Notes under the pieces: model-generated
The model's database searches: none
The model's input: the letters and a program-made list of their open reading frames with translations, nothing else
What the model was told of the DNA's origin: nothing
Translations under genes and position numbers: made by a program
Origin: Lamellibrachia satsuma
Lineage: Eukaryota > Annelida > Polychaeta > Sabellida > Siboglinidae
Length of the DNA stretch: 64,000 nucleotides
Reading direction: 5' to 3'
Assembly (NCBI GenBank): GCA_033239005.1
Contig: BSQZ01000015.1
Coordinates: 10,997,501 to 11,061,500, forward strand
In this document: in pieces, positions 1 to 13,000 of the stretch
Layout: the number at the start of each line of letters is the position of its first letter
Numbering within the stretch: the first letter of the stretch is position 1

Positions 1-429
1 CTAGTGTCGAAAGGCGGGAATAAACTGGGAACAGTCGGACGGAGACCGGCGCGAATTGTCAGTCTGGGTGGCGTGTGTATTAGATCACACGCCTAGTGGC
101 AGTTGTTGAGTGTGGAGGTGAGTAAATAGCAACAATAGAGTGCGAAAATGCGGTGTATTGCTTGCTGTAGCCAGTATAGGCGCGTGGCCGTGGAATATGC
201 CCGAGACAGAGTTCGCCGGGTTGAATCTGACCGCCGGGTTTAGACGTTTACTTTAATAGCAGTGTACCGTAAATAAGTTGTATATGTATTCTGAAGAAAT
301 ATACTATCGTGCCAAGGAGTTTGTTGAAGCAACTTTTGTTGCAAATGGGGTGAATCCGCAACGTAATTGCCTAACTGACATTGACATTGTACTCAACACA
401 GCGTACATCACTCGGCTCTTCCGGGTTTG
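1..429. other. Unassigned stretch, possible noncoding exon end
   Basis: No coding region is recognised here. It is less AT-rich than the following kilobases and contains a good donor-like GAG|gtgagtaa at about 117/118. It could be the end of a 5' noncoding exon of a plus-strand gene, conceivably FAM110 downstream. There is also a short perfect inverted repeat (GGCGTGTG/CACACGCC) at about 70-93. Nothing here proves transcription. Confidence 0.15.
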
Positions 430-2030
430 ATCGGTTATGCTACTGTTGGGTTCAGCCTACAGTCACATTTCCCATTGGCATTGGTGGCCATGTTAACGTT
501 TTGCATGATTATAAGAAAACATGACCATCAAAAATTCAAAAAGTTTTTACCAGCCGCTGTCATCATCCCACTGACATGCTGGTCGAGTTTTGTCAAAATT
601 AGACATTTCTAACGTTTGTAATATGCCTATATGTGCGATACCCATCAATGTTTACCAATATTGGCACGAATTACAGCGCACACGTGTCTAGTGCCAGTAG
701 TGGCCAAAAAAAATCACATCCTATCCTTCCGCGTATTAAAATCATCTAAAAATCTACCATTTCACTCCCAACAGCTTCCACCACCATACCTGGCAATGTC
801 CCTACTGAAATGAATTTATGTCAGATCATATAAATTTTTTTAAACTTCTTCTATCCAAACTTAGCAGCCCTACATTCGTCTGTAACACACCAGGAAGTCT
901 AACTGAGGCATGACCCCAAATAGGGAAGCTTTTGTCTGAGAAAGTGTCCAATTTTGTATCAAGTTGCAGCACAATATATCCTGCTTGTCACGTCATTAAT
1001 ATTTGTTTGACAGCCAAGTCAAAACAATGCCCTACCCATGGCATAATATTAGCTGAAAACCAGTCACATAAATTAATTGTAGGTCCGTTTTGACACTTGA
1101 TAAATCATATATTATGTACACTAGATTTCCAGAGCATTGCGAGCCAATGAAGCCTGCTTATATACTGTCTCTTTAAATATACCAATGAATTTATTTTCAA
1201 ATTAATATTTATATAATTGCTAACCAAACATGGTGTAATTTTGTCTGAAAAGTGACAATTTGTCACATTTAACATGATTTTTAGTGATTTCCTATGAGTC
1301 AAAATTTTTACATTTTATTGTTAATGTGACTGCTTTCATGCTTCTAGTTGATAAGATACAAGGGGTACTGCTTGATTTGAATACGCAACCATAAAGGGCT
1401 ATCACATGACCAGATACCCATTGCGGCCAGATTTGAAAATGCTGATATATGCAATGCTTCCAGTGGCAGTGACACAACCAACATACAGCTATTCTGTCCA
1501 AATTTGTTACACAATGTTACCAATGCACTGGGCCACATAACAAATATCACCAATGACTGTCTAGTGCAAAATAGCTACCTGCTCCCTCACAAACTGGCGC
1601 CGTACCCCCTAATTTTGAAACATTTTCCATTTTGGCATCCGCTCTGTACTAGGCTATTTGTGATTGTTACTGCTGTCTGCCATTTCCAAACAAACAGTTC
1701 ACTTTTCCTATGAATCTGTGTCTATGGGAATGGTTATATCTTCTGTAAACCACTTCAGGGTTATGGTTAGCTAAAGAGATGGAGTTAGCTAGGGATGGGG
1801 TTAGCTAGAAATAGGGTCAGCTACGGTTAGGGTTGCATACCTTCATTTCCTTGAGCCCAAGCAATTAAGAAGAACTGCACACAACATGAAATGCTTATTG
1901 AGACGTGGTGAATAGACAAATTTATGAAACGCAACGATTATTTTCTATACAAAAAGTGCTTATTTTAAGCTTTTAGCTTACCACAAGCTCTTCTGTGCAA
2001 TTTTAACATATGGGAAAAAAATGGTGTTTA
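430..2030 (+). repeat. Dispersed ~1.6 kb repeat, copy 1
   Basis: This segment recurs in reverse orientation at about 5450-7040, and its first ~450 bp recur directly at about 2430-2880. Shared landmarks, in order, are GGTTCAGCCTACAGT near the left end, CCACTGACATGCTGGT, a TTAGCTA-rich block (about 1760-1840) resembling degenerate GGTTAG repeats, and an AAGCTTTTAGCTTACC block near 1970. The short open frames in it are not conserved between copies, so no protein is supported. It is probably an old transposable element of unknown class; I did not find clear terminal repeats or a transposase. Confidence 0.75.
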
Positions 2031-2134
2031 TTAACAATCAATTGTCTTATTAAACATAAAATTGCGTAACATAGGACACCTCCTAAAGTTTAAATAATAG
2101 CAGCGCTTAATAAGTAACGATCTTGTTGACTAGA

Positions 2135-2175
2135 TGAAATCAATAATATATATATATATATAATAATATAATATT
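2135..2175. repeat. AT dinucleotide microsatellite
   Basis: A short run of TA and TAA units at about 2146-2172 lies between copy 1 and the partial copy 2 of the dispersed repeat. The rest of 2030-2430 is AT-rich with no recognised gene. Confidence 0.6.
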
Positions 2176-2429
2176 AACTAGCCTGACACCGGCAACACAA
2201 CATGGGGCAGGTTAGCAGCCGTTTTTCTTCATTTATTTATTTTAAAAAACATGACCCCTCATTATATTATCGGAATTGCAAATTATAAAAATTCTAAGAA
2301 ATGTGTTATAAGTTATAACAAACTAACTACTTCATCCAAATTAACTGTAACATCCACAATTAAGCTGAAACAACGACTAAAACATAAGCATATAAAAATT
2401 GTATAACAATGCAGTCACCACGTTTAATT

Positions 2430-2880
2430 GGGTTCAGCCTACAGTTACTTTTCCCATTGGTGGCCATGTTAATGTTTTGCATGATTACAAGAAAACGTGA
2501 CCATAAAAAATTCTAAAAAGTTTTTACAAGCCACTGTCATCATCCCACTGACATGCTGGTTGAGTTTGATCAAAATTAGATATTCCTATCTCTTGTAATA
2601 TGCCTGTATGTGCGATACCCATCCAAATATTGGCCCAAATTACGGTGCACATGTGTCTATTGGCCAAAAAATCACAAATATCCTTCCGCCTATTAAAATC
2701 ATCTAAAAATCCACCATTTCACTCTCAAAAGCTTCCACCAGCAAACACCTGGCAATGTCCCTGCTCAAATGCACTCATGTCAGATCGTATGAATTCTTTT
2801 AAACTTCCTATATCCAAACATACTATTCCCTACATCCGTCTGTAGCACACCAGGAAGTCTAAATGAAGCATGACCCCTGT
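2430..2880 (+). repeat. Dispersed repeat, partial copy 2
   Basis: It starts with GGGTTCAGCCTACAGT and follows the first ~450 bp of the repeat at 430, including CCACTGACATGCTGGT and the CACCAGGAAGTCTAA block, then stops near GCATGACCCC. It has small indels relative to copy 1. This is a truncated, same-orientation copy. Confidence 0.75.
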
Positions 2881-3001
2881 AGCCTGTAGGCTGACACCAC
2901 ATTTACTGTGTCAGGTTATTCCTAAGACTTATGTATGTGCCTTAATCATAGGGTACCTATTTTTAAACCGTGGGAATTCTCGACAGCACAAACTGTGTCA
3001 A

Positions 3002-3217
3002 TGACAGGCACCCATCAAGTACGTCAGTGTCGCTATATAGCCTATGTCTGTCAGTGACAGGCACCCATCAAGCACATCATTGTCGCTATATAGCCTATGT
3101 CTGTCAATGACAGGCACCCATCAAGCACGTCAGTGTTGCTATATAGCCTATGTCTCTCAATGACAGGCACCCATCAAGCACATCAGTGTTGCTATATAGC
3201 CTATGCCTGTCAATGAT
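3002..3217 (+). repeat. 53-bp tandem repeat, about 4 copies
   Basis: Units begin at 3002, 3055, 3108 and 3161 with TGACAGGCACCCATCAAG and contain GCTATATAGCCTATG. Copies differ by only a few substitutions. 3217-4020 holds no recognised gene, only a 21-22 bp direct duplication (GCATTATACCTAGGTACA) at about 3795-3841. Confidence 0.9.
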
Positions 3218-4019
3218 TTACAGTTGAATTGGCTAATTTCTTGTTTAGGCTACCAGGCAACTTCACTGGCATAACTGATTGGTGGTGGTAGAGGGGGAGG
3301 GACTGCCCCCAAAGCCAATTTGGGAGAACACAATATTAAAACGGGTATTTTTTTTCCAAACGGACTAGGCTCATGCAGCCAGTGGCCATTTGCATCATTA
3401 TTTGATGGCGTCCGATTTAGCTAAACAAAATAACCCCTTTTAGTCATTTTGGCTGAAAAGGATGCAGAATGTGTTGTTTGTGAACAATCTCAATGTGTAT
3501 TGCATATGATATTCATGCTTTGTAGCATGCCGTGATCTAGATTATGTATAGAAAAACAACTATCAGTGATATCATTGACCAGTCATGAGACAATTATTAA
3601 ATAGTAAAGTAGTTTTATGGAGAAGTTTATAACTTCATTATTTTTTACCACTTTTCTCAAAGTCACCTGTTGGTTAATTCACAGTTGGAATTTTTTCTTG
3701 GTTTTGTTGTAAGTGTTTGAACTTTGAGTTGAAGTATGACTGTACTGGATCATTATCAATATTTTGTTAGATGATTGCAAGTGTTGTTGGAGCAATGAGC
3801 ATTATACCTAGGTACAATGAGCATTATACCTAGGTACATGTAGGAAGAGGGAGACAAAGTATGACCATTTCTTGGTGTCATGTTTTTTAAAGCAACTATT
3901 TAGTTTTTTAAGATAGGAAATTAATATAGAGGTATATGAGTTACATATTTTAAATTATAATGAGCATTGTTGCTAACATTTGACACCACCTCATTACCTT
4001 AGGTCTGAGTATTCCCTGT

Positions 4020-5252
4020 AAGAACATGGATGATGGGACTGCAGCAGGGAGACACTGTAAGGGATGGTGGGACTGTGGCAGGGAGACATGTTAAGGGATG
4101 ATGGGACTGCAGCAGGGAGACATTGTAAGGGATGGTGGGACTGCAGCAGGGAGATATTGTAAGGGATGGTGGGACTGTGGCAAGGAGACATTGTAAGGGA
4201 TGGTAGGACTGTGGCAAGGAGACATTGTAAGGGATGGTAGGACTGTGGCAGGGAGACATTGTAAGGGATGACAGGACTATGGCAGGGAGACATTGTATGG
4301 GGTGGTGGGGCGGCAGCAGGGAGACATTGTAAGGGATGGTGGAACTGCAGCAGTGAGACATTGTAAGGGATGGTGGGGCGGCAGCAGGGAGACATTGTAA
4401 GGGATGGTAGGACTGCAGCAGGGAGACATTGTAAGGGATGGTGGCACTGCAGCAGGGAGACATTGTAAGGGATAGTGGGGCGGCAGCAGGGAGACATTGT
4501 AAGGGATGGTGGGGCGGCAGCAGGGAGACATTGTAAGGGATGGTGGCACTGCAGCAGGGAGACATTGTAAGGGATGGTGGGGCTGCAGCACGGAGACATT
4601 GTCAGGGATGGTGGCACTGCAGCAGGGAGACATTGTAAGGGATGGTGGGGCGGCAGCAGGGAGACATTGTAAGGGATAGTGGGGCTGCAGCAGGGAGACA
4701 TTGTAAGGGTTGGTGGGACTGCAGCAGGGAGACATTGTAAGAGATGGTGACACAGCAGCATGGAGACATTGTAAGGGATAGTGGGGCTGCAGCAGGGAGA
4801 CATTGTAAGGGATGGTGGGGCTGCAGCAGGGAGACATTGTAAGGGATGGTGGCACTGCAGCAGGGAGACATTGTAAGGGATGGTGGGGCTGCAGCAGGGA
4901 GACATTGTAAGGGATGGTGGGGCTGCAGTAGGGAGACATTGTAAGGGATGGTGGGGCTGCAGCAGGGAGACATTGTAATGGATGGTGGGGCTGCAGCAGG
5001 GAGACATTGTAAGGGATGGTGGGGCTGCAGCAGGGAGACATTGTAAGGGATGGTGGGGCGGCAGCAGGGAGACATTGTAAGGGATGGTGGGGCTGCAGCA
5101 GGGAGACATTGTAAGGGATGGTGGGGCGGCAGCAGGGAGACATTGTAAGGGATGGTGGGGCGGCAGCAGGGAGACATTGTAAGGGATGGTGGGTCTGCAG
5201 CAGGGAGACATTGTAAGGGATGGTGGGGCGGCAGCAGGGAGACATTGTAACT
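4020..5252. repeat. 34-bp minisatellite, about 36 copies
   Basis: The core is GGGAGACATTGTAAGGGATG followed by GTGGGGCTGCAGCA, with a period of exactly 34 bp (for example 4931 to 4965). The right half is most homogeneous; the left end (4020-4300) carries TGTGG and CAAGG variants. The unit has no stop in any minus-strand frame and 34 is not divisible by 3. Long minus frames, up to 451 codons, therefore run through it in all three registers, which is a composition artefact rather than a gene. Proline/cysteine-rich peptides encoded this way have no recognised homologue. Confidence 0.95.
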
Positions 5253-5449
5253 GTAAGGGATGGTGTGAGCCTAGCAGTGAGTCTCCCACTGCCTCCAAGG
5301 AGCACCTTGTGACCTCCTCACACTGCCCAGCAGTTACTGATGGGATCATGCCTCAGTTAGACTTCCAAGTGTTTTAATGTTGTGCTATGACGTTTGATAT
5401 GCTGATATTATGGTATGCTATTTGATGGTTAATAAGATATTTAGTTGTC

Positions 5450-7040
5450 AATAAACACAATTTTTTTCCATTTTTCATTTGTTAAAATTGCCCAAAAGAG
5501 TTTATGGTAAGCTAAAAGCTTAATATAAGCACATTTTTGTATTGGGAAATCAATGGTAATTTTCATAATGTCTATTCACCACATCTCAATACTCATTTCA
5601 TGTTGTGTACAATTCTTTGTAAGTGTACGGACACAAGGAGATGAAGGTATGCAAGCCTAACCATAGCTAACCCCATCTCCAGCTAACCCCATCGTTAGCT
5701 AACCCCATCTCTAGCTAACCCCTTCCCTAGCGAACCCTAACCACGAAGTGGTTTACAGCAGATTTAGCCATTCCCAAAGCCATAGGTACATAGGAAAAGT
5801 GAACTGTTTGCTTGGAAAAGACAGACAGCAGTAACAATCACAAATAGCATGGTACAGACCGGCTGCCAAAATGGAAATTTGCTCAAAATTAGGGGGTATG
5901 GCACTAGTTTGTGAGGGAGCAGGTAGCTATTGTCATTGGTGATATTTATTATATGGCCCAGTGCATCGGTAATATTGTGTAACAAATTTGGACAGAATAG
6001 TTGTATGTTGGTTGTGTCACAGCCACTGGAAGCATTGCATAGATCAGTATTTCCAAATGTGGCCGCAATGGTTATCTGGTCATGTGATACCCCTTTATGG
6101 TGTCTTATCAAAATCAAGCAGTACGCCATGTAACCTATCAAGTAGAAGCATGAAAGCAGTCATATAAACAATAAAATTCACCAAGTCTGACACAATGGAA
6201 ATCACTCAAAATCCTGTTAAATGCGACAAATTGTCACTTTTCTGACAAAGTTGTGCCATGTTTGGTTAAAAATCAAGCAATTATATAAATATTAATTTGA
6301 AAATAAGTAGTTGGTATATTTAAAGAGACAGTAAGTAGGTTTCATTGGTTCGCAATGCTCTAGAATCTAGTGTACATGGTCTATGATTTATCAAGTGTCA
6401 AAATTTACCTATAATTAAATTATGTGACTGGTTTTCAGCTAATATTACGGGCAGGGCATTGTTTTGATTTGGCTGTGAAACAAATAATGATGTGACAAGC
6501 AGAATTGTTCCACAGTGGGTTTACATATACATTGTGCCGCAACTTGTTATAAAATTTGACACTTTCACAGAAAAAAGCTTCCCTATTTGGGATCATGCCT
6601 CAGTTAAACTTCCTGATGTGCTACAGACGAATGTAGGGCAGAGTAATTTTAGATGTGAAATTTTCAAAAAATTGTATCATCTGACATAACTGCATTTGAG
6701 CCAGGCACATTGGCAAGTTTGCTGGTAGAACCTGTTGACAGTGAAACTGTGGATTTTTAGATGATTTCAATAGGCGGATGGATTTTTGGCAATTTTTTCG
6801 CCACAATGCACGTGTGCATAGTAATTCATGCAGAAATTGGTAAAAATTTACGGGTATGGCACTATCAGGCAATTTAAATGAGTTAGAAGTATGAGACTGA
6901 CTAAATTTGATCAGCATGTCAATGAGATGATGACAAAGGCAGGTAACAAGTTTAAGAATTTTTTATGGTCCCGTTTTCTTATAATCATGCAAAACATTAA
7001 CATGGTCGCCAATGGGAAACATAACAGTAGGCTGAACCCT
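5450..7040 (-). repeat. Dispersed ~1.6 kb repeat, copy 3 (inverted)
   Basis: Read on the minus strand it starts at about 7040 with GGGTTCAGCCTACTGTT and follows copy 1 through the TTAGCTA-rich block (here AGCTAACCCC at about 5660-5740) to GGTAAGCTAAAAGCTTA at about 5506-5522. With copy 1 it forms a long inverted repeat around the 34-bp array. Short frames within it are broken. Confidence 0.75.
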
Positions 7041-7715
7041 GATTCACCTAAATATCATGAATCAGTAAATGGAAGGGTATTCTCTTTCAATTTGCTCAGC
7101 AGCCCATTGAATTTGAAAGGCATCATATTGAACTATTTGGATATTTTCTGCTACATATTCTTTCACTGTTAGCTTAAAGTAAAAACTTAGAATCAATGTG
7201 GAACCTTGAAGATAAACCATGTGAGATATGGCATATTGGCACAACCATTGGTGTCCATAAAGCTCATTGTCACCAATATGATGTTGTGAAAACTTACCTG
7301 TGTTTTTGAGCACCTCAGCCATGGGACAGGAATAACAGTGTTTAAATGTACATGACTTAGTAAGATTGATGACATGTAGTTAAAACAATGTGTGAAAGGT
7401 CACTAGAAAAAGGATCTGTTGTTCTCCTGTGGAGGAAACTGTTACATTTGACATTATATATGTGGAAGACACCCACTGTACAATGATAGTCAAATCAATT
7501 TCACTTCTGGCTTTGTTCGGGCAGTTCTAATTACTTTGGATGTCCCACAGCTTTAACAGGCCTTTGTCAGCTCCCAGTCATTAATGATGAGTCATCAGAA
7601 ATGTTTTACAGAAATCACAATGTGGGCAGAATGTTACAGCAAACATTTTATGAATCCATTTACAAAGTAACACTAAACTATAGTAACCCAACCTGTCATT
7701 CCATCTCTCTGTGTC
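7041..7715. other. No recognised feature
   Basis: AT-rich sequence. The short frames on both strands show no recognised domain and no splice-compatible conserved exon. Confidence 0.4.
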
Positions 7716-7721
7716 TGTCCA

Positions 7722-7772
7722 TCCGCCCGAACTCCCGCCCGAACGCCCGCCCGAACGCCCGCCCGAACGCAA
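7722..7772. repeat. 12-bp GC-rich tandem repeat
   Basis: About four units of CCCGCCCGAACG, a GC-rich island in AT-rich surroundings. The minus-strand frame gives a Ser/Gly/Arg tract, which is probably not a protein. Confidence 0.8.
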
Positions 7773-7949
7773 CTCCAATTTATCATTATATATAGAAACA
7801 GAAAAAGTCTTATTTTCGCAGTTGAACTACATGTAGGTGTGCTGCTTTATCAAAGTCCATTTTCGTTGAGAATATATATAATATTTATGTGGGACAATGT
7901 TACCTGTTTAAGAGTTATCAACAAGGAATTGTGACTTGTTTGCTGAAAA

Positions 7950-8645
7950 CAAAAGGCATATGATCGGGCTGCACTGGCTTCCCGTTCGCTGGCGGGTCCA
8001 ATATAAACTAATGGTCCTCGTATTTACCGCCTTGCATGGCCTTGCACCAGGGTATATCCGAGATCTTATCACACACTACTTGCCCACCCGCAACCTTCGA
8101 TCTGCTGATCTGCACCTGCTGGTAGTTCCACGCTACAACCTAGAGGGCTATGGCAAGCGAGCTTTCTCGGTGTCCGGACCTACACTTTGGAACTCTGCCC
8201 AAAAACATGCGAAAAATAGACAATCTGACTAAGTTCAAGACTTTCCTTAAAACTCATTTATTTAAGCTGGCTTACTTCCACTGAGGAACTGTACTTTTAA
8301 GAATTTTTTTTTATAGACACATTTTATATTTTTATCCATTTACTTAAGTATTTATTATTTTATATATTTTAATAAATTTTAATATATTATAGCTATTTAT
8401 TTAATAATTTTAATATTTCAGTCACTTTGTCATGTATTTTAGTTACTTAGTATAGTTAGTCTATTTACGCTTAGTCTAAAATTACATTTACCAGTGTATA
8501 ATTTTATATATATATATTTTTTTTTTAACTTTTCTTATGATGCCATACATGTACATCTTATAATGTGTGTACGCGCCTATGAACGGGCTGGTCCCGGATA
8601 TATGGCGTTATATAAATGTTAGTAATAATAATAATAATAAATGTT
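7950..8645 (+). mobile_element. L2-like non-LTR retrotransposon, 3' remnant
   Basis: The frame at 7936-8232 encodes the C-terminal region of a non-LTR reverse transcriptase protein: LHWLPVRWRVQYK, FTALHGLAPGYI, LLVPR-like (LVVPRYN), then FSVSGPTLWNS. This block is typical of L2/CR1-group elements. The expected continuation (LTKFKTFLKTHLFKLAY) appears in the next frame at about 8205-8280, so the copy is frameshifted. The 3' end reads GGCGTTATATAAATG and a (TAA)n tail at 8625-8641, the usual L2-type terminus. 5'-truncated and inactive. Confidence 0.88.
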
Positions 8646-9290
8646 TGTAAAAAATGCAAGCTTTATTATTTACTAATCGCAGCAGCCAGCTTATGCGAAC
8701 AGCTGACTGTTACGTCCACTTACACCGCTTCCTTTCAATTGTTGTTCTGTGTAGTTTGTTCCACTGGGTTTTGTTTTTTGACGATCCGATGCAACTGCTC
8801 CAGGTCGGCCTGTATCTTTAGCCACATGCCGATCTGCTGCAGGTCGGTGTCAAGGTGCCGGGGAGACTGGTTCAGGGTTAGCTGCGATATCCATGGAGTC
8901 CGTCCGTTTGGAAATATGTGGACATTGCTTGTTTTGCAGGTGCCTCCTTGTCCAAGCATAGGACGTGGCCAAAGAGGTGCCAGCTTTATAATAAGCCATA
9001 ATAATTCTGCATGAATACGTTATGCAAATACAATATAAGAATCATTGTTACCGTTTGTAGCCTAAATAATTATAATACCCAAGTAACAGCAAAGGTGGGG
9101 GGAACAGTAATATACAATTTCAGAATTCCCCCCAGGAATATTTACAGTACTCATGCAGTAAACTCTGTAGGGCATTATACCTGGAGTGATAGATAGAGCA
9201 GAACCAGACTCCGTGTACTTTGTAGTTACTGGCAGAACCTCACTCCACACACGCTGTAGTTCCATGACTCTGTTTCCAGTGGTGCATGCA
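8646..9290. other. Unassigned segment with a small open frame
   Basis: A 74-codon minus-strand frame (8735-8959) contains a hydrophilic stretch rich in Gln, Leu and His. I recognise no family, and no matching splice partners were found. It may be a transposon remnant or chance. Confidence 0.15.
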
Positions 9291-9475
9291 CACAGAGCAT
9301 ACACACAGCATACACACAGCATACACACAGCATGCACACAGAGAATGTACACAGAGCAGCCCACAGAGTCACGGTGCACAGTTACATCCATAATTCATTC
9401 AACACATCAAATGCTGTGTATGCTGGCTGTGTATGCTGTGTATGCTGGCTGTGTATGCTGTGTATGCTCAGTCAT
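9290..9475. repeat. Short tandem repeats forming an inverted pair
   Basis: 9290-9345 repeats CACACAGCATA; 9412-9472 repeats its reverse complement (TATGCTGTG / TATGCTGGCTGTG). The two arms are about 70 bp apart and could fold as an imperfect hairpin. Confidence 0.75.
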
Positions 9476-9932
9476 AAACATAAAACATTTTTCTTAATTA
9501 ATTCATAGCTCGTAAGCAATTTACACAACTCAGTTACTGTTTTTATGTATTTGTATGGTTATGAATAAATTGTTTATGTAGTATTATGTAAACTGTTTTT
9601 GAGCCAGTAATCAATTGAATTTGCAGCTGCAGAAGTGGTCAATGAGCCTGGTCAGCTAGTCCAGATTGAGACCATTATTTGCCTTACACCTTCCTGCTAA
9701 TTGAGTACATAATGCCTGCTTGCCAGTGTCAGTCCTGTCCATGTGCAGTCTTCACTCTCTGTCCCTAGGTGTGTGGCAGTGACGGGGCAGTGAACCGTGA
9801 CCAGTCTCCAGCCAATCACACAGAGCGCTGCAGTTGTGTGTCTGAGGACTGACCCAAGTCTGACTCCTAGTGACGCTCTCCTGACACACTGACCGGCAGA
9901 CTGACCGGTGACACTCGGACGTCAACACGAGG

Positions 9933-10059
9933 ATGGTGACAGCCGTACTGGACAGTGCGCTGGACACTGTCACCACTCCCAAGATGGGCAGCACACCACT
10001 GGACTTACTGAGAGGTGGACCGGCCCAGTTCCGTAAGAGAATGCTGGGACATGCCTCAG
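9933..10059 (+). CDS. FAM110: FAM110 coding exon 1
   Basis: Starts at ATG ([13 protein letters not shown]), carries the N-terminal family motif ending in RKRMLGHAS, and stops at TCAG|gtgagt, leaving one base of a codon. Sequence from about 9740 to 9932 upstream is less AT-rich than its surroundings and is probably 5' UTR and promoter; no clear TATA was found. Confidence 0.85.
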
Positions 10060-13000
10060 GTGAGTCACCCCTGCACATCCGAGGCAAGACCAGTATTTTA
10101 CTTCCCGGTTGACGTGACAATTATTTTGAGGTGGTGCCAATTCTAGAATATCTTACACCCGAAAAAACTAATTAATGAATTAGGAAAGGGCCACATTTGC
10201 AGACCATGACACTTCTACAAATTTCTAGTGGCTGGTTGACAGCATATATATGTACCTGTCACTGGCAGAAGGGTCTCCATGTAGGAAGACCGGATCCAGT
10301 TTGTTTGGGCGACACACGATGGGGAGCATCCTCCGTGCTGATTTTCATGAAGACAAAATTGTAGGATATGACAAAAACACTACAGCAGGTGAACAACAGG
10401 ACAAGACAAAGTGTACAACTTTCATAAATACTAAATTATAGCTATGTGCATACACCTTTCATAAATACTAAATTATAGCTATGTGCACGACATTGAATTG
10501 TAGCTATGTGCACGACATGGAATTGTAACTGTGCACGACATGGAATCATAACTATGTACATGACATGGAATCATAACTATGTGCATGACATGGAATCATA
10601 ACTATGTGCATGACATGGCAGAGGAGAGCAACTAAAATGATTCCAGAACTGAGAGACCTTAGTTATGAAGAACGTCTAAAAGAATGTGGTTTAACAACCC
10701 TAGAGACAAGGAGGTTAAGAGGAGATCAAATTGAAGTTATTTTAAATATTTAATGAGTATGTAAATATTGATAGAAATATTTTTTTCTCACTCAAGAAAA
10801 ATAGTAGAACTAGAGGACATGAGGTAACATTAGTAAAGAATCAGTGTAGATTGAATATCAGGAAGTACTCATTCTCGCAGAGGACAATAAATGAATGGAA
10901 CAAATTATCTACAGATTGTGTAACTGTTAGCAGTGTGAATATGTTAAAAAACAAGGTTGACAGGAGGGTGGGTTACTCATACATAAAAAAAATTGGACTC
11001 TATAAGCCAATGGCTTCCTTGTCCACATGCCATGTGGGCCTTTGCCTTGGATGGCAGTTTTGTTAAATCTTGTTAAATCTATTCATAGTCTGCAGTGAGC
11101 ATGTTGTAAAACTAGATTCACAAGTCAGACAGTGTAAATGTACATATTTTACTAATGATGAACAAGAATCAAACAACTATATGAGACTTGTTAAACAATA
11201 ATATAAAACTGTAGATCTAACTAATAATTATTCAAGCAATTACGTGAAATGTTTGGGGGTCTCATTTAAATGCAAATGTTTCGGGTACACATTCAAATGT
11301 TTCAGGTACACATTCAAATGTTTCGGGTACACATTCAAATGTTTTGGGTACACATTTAAATGCAAATGCACTGAAAATGTCTTGGCTGCATGTGAATGCA
11401 CATTCAAATGTTCAACATTCAGTTGCATATTAAAACATTTGCACTAGTTAACAAGCCTGTCCTGTTCTAAGCATGCATGAATGTCTATTAAGTTTTTGAT
11501 GGTAGACATAAAACAACAGCTGCAGCTGTCAAGGGTGCAGAAAAAAACTACTGTCATGTGAGGTGTCTAGCTTTTTGTATTTCATGACCCTGTCACGTGC
11601 TATTACGAAGGCTGTCTAGTTAGACGACTACTTGTTGAAACTAGTCATACATGTTTCCCTCCTCAATTACCAGTGGTTGATGCATGCTGCAGTCCCTGGA
11701 CGAAATTGCCTGGATGACAGTGCCTGGATGATTGCCCTCAAATTGCCTATATAATTATGTAGGCACTTATGCAACTGAGATTTTAGTATTTTTGTAACAT
11801 AAACTATATTTTGCCATCTGATGTGTTCATTGTGTCAGGCATATGAAATATAGTTTTTTAGTTAATTAATGAGGTACGTTTTGCATATGTGATTTTATCT
11901 TTCTCTAAATATTACGACAATGGGGCCCCACACCCCCACCCCTTCCACCCCCTCACCCCCACCCCATTGTCGTAATATTTAGAGAGAAACAAAATGTTGA
12001 TATAAATAAGAACTAACAAATAAAACTTTTTTATTAGTAGTGACAGTATGTGATAGGTTCTCTGCCATGTTTACACACTTATATTAGTAGATGCTTGTGT
12101 GACAAGTGTGTTTTGATATTTATTGAAACACTTGGTCTTGAACTATAGGAAATTATGAACAGTGTAAGTCCAACTATCGTTCTTCAAACTTCTTTTATAC
12201 AGATATAGTTGTGAAAATAGACTTGCTAATTTTTAACTTGGCTTTCAAGAAACCAGTCCCGACACAGGGCATATAATATGGAAAAGGTTTCCACACTGAG
12301 AAGACAATGAACTTTGTGTTCCAACGGTATTCAGCCAAGGTGATCCAACATTAGCATTTCAAGTTTTTTAAAATATCAAACTTTTTACTTTTGAAAAATG
12401 TGTACTCAACATCCCGAAACTCTGTTGCATATCATTAAAACAATATATACATGTGGGTCCAGGAATGGAAATATCCTTTCTTTAGAAATATCAGTAAGAA
12501 CAAGAAGTTTATTTTTGACCCCCAAAAAAACAAATGAACCATTAGACATATTAGGGATATGCATTTACACAAAGAAAGTAGATATACATATATAATAATA
12601 CAAGTGTGCATACAGCTTTATTTGAAACCAGTATAGAAAACCATAATTAATTAAAACAAAAACCTTTTAATTTTAAATCGGTCAGTGGCTCCCATTAAGA
12701 CATATTGTCGCTATCATAGGAGCCACCCCAGTTATGACAAATTAATTTTTTTTAATGTTGACCTTTTTGATTACATGTCTATCTCATTTATAGAAGCATG
12801 TGGATTTTATCTGGCAGTAATTTTTTTTTTTTACCTGTTGATATAATAAAATGTGTGTATGCACTTGAATATTAGAGTTTCCATCCATTTATGAACAATA
12901 GCATTGCTGATTTTGGTGGCATGAATAACAATTTGGAAGTGTACATGTGCTTTATATATTTTCAGGAGAAAATGTTTGCATAAATTGTAAAGCCTCGCAG

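Noticed and set aside
3994..5349. Long minus-strand open frames (up to 451 codons), Pro/Cys/Ser-rich
   Set aside because: They follow from the 34-bp tandem repeat, which lacks stops in all minus frames. No signal, domain or splice context.
9415..9475. Telomere-like or regulatory array at TGTGTATGCTG repeats
   Set aside because: Not a telomeric motif. It is a short simple repeat with an inverted partner upstream.
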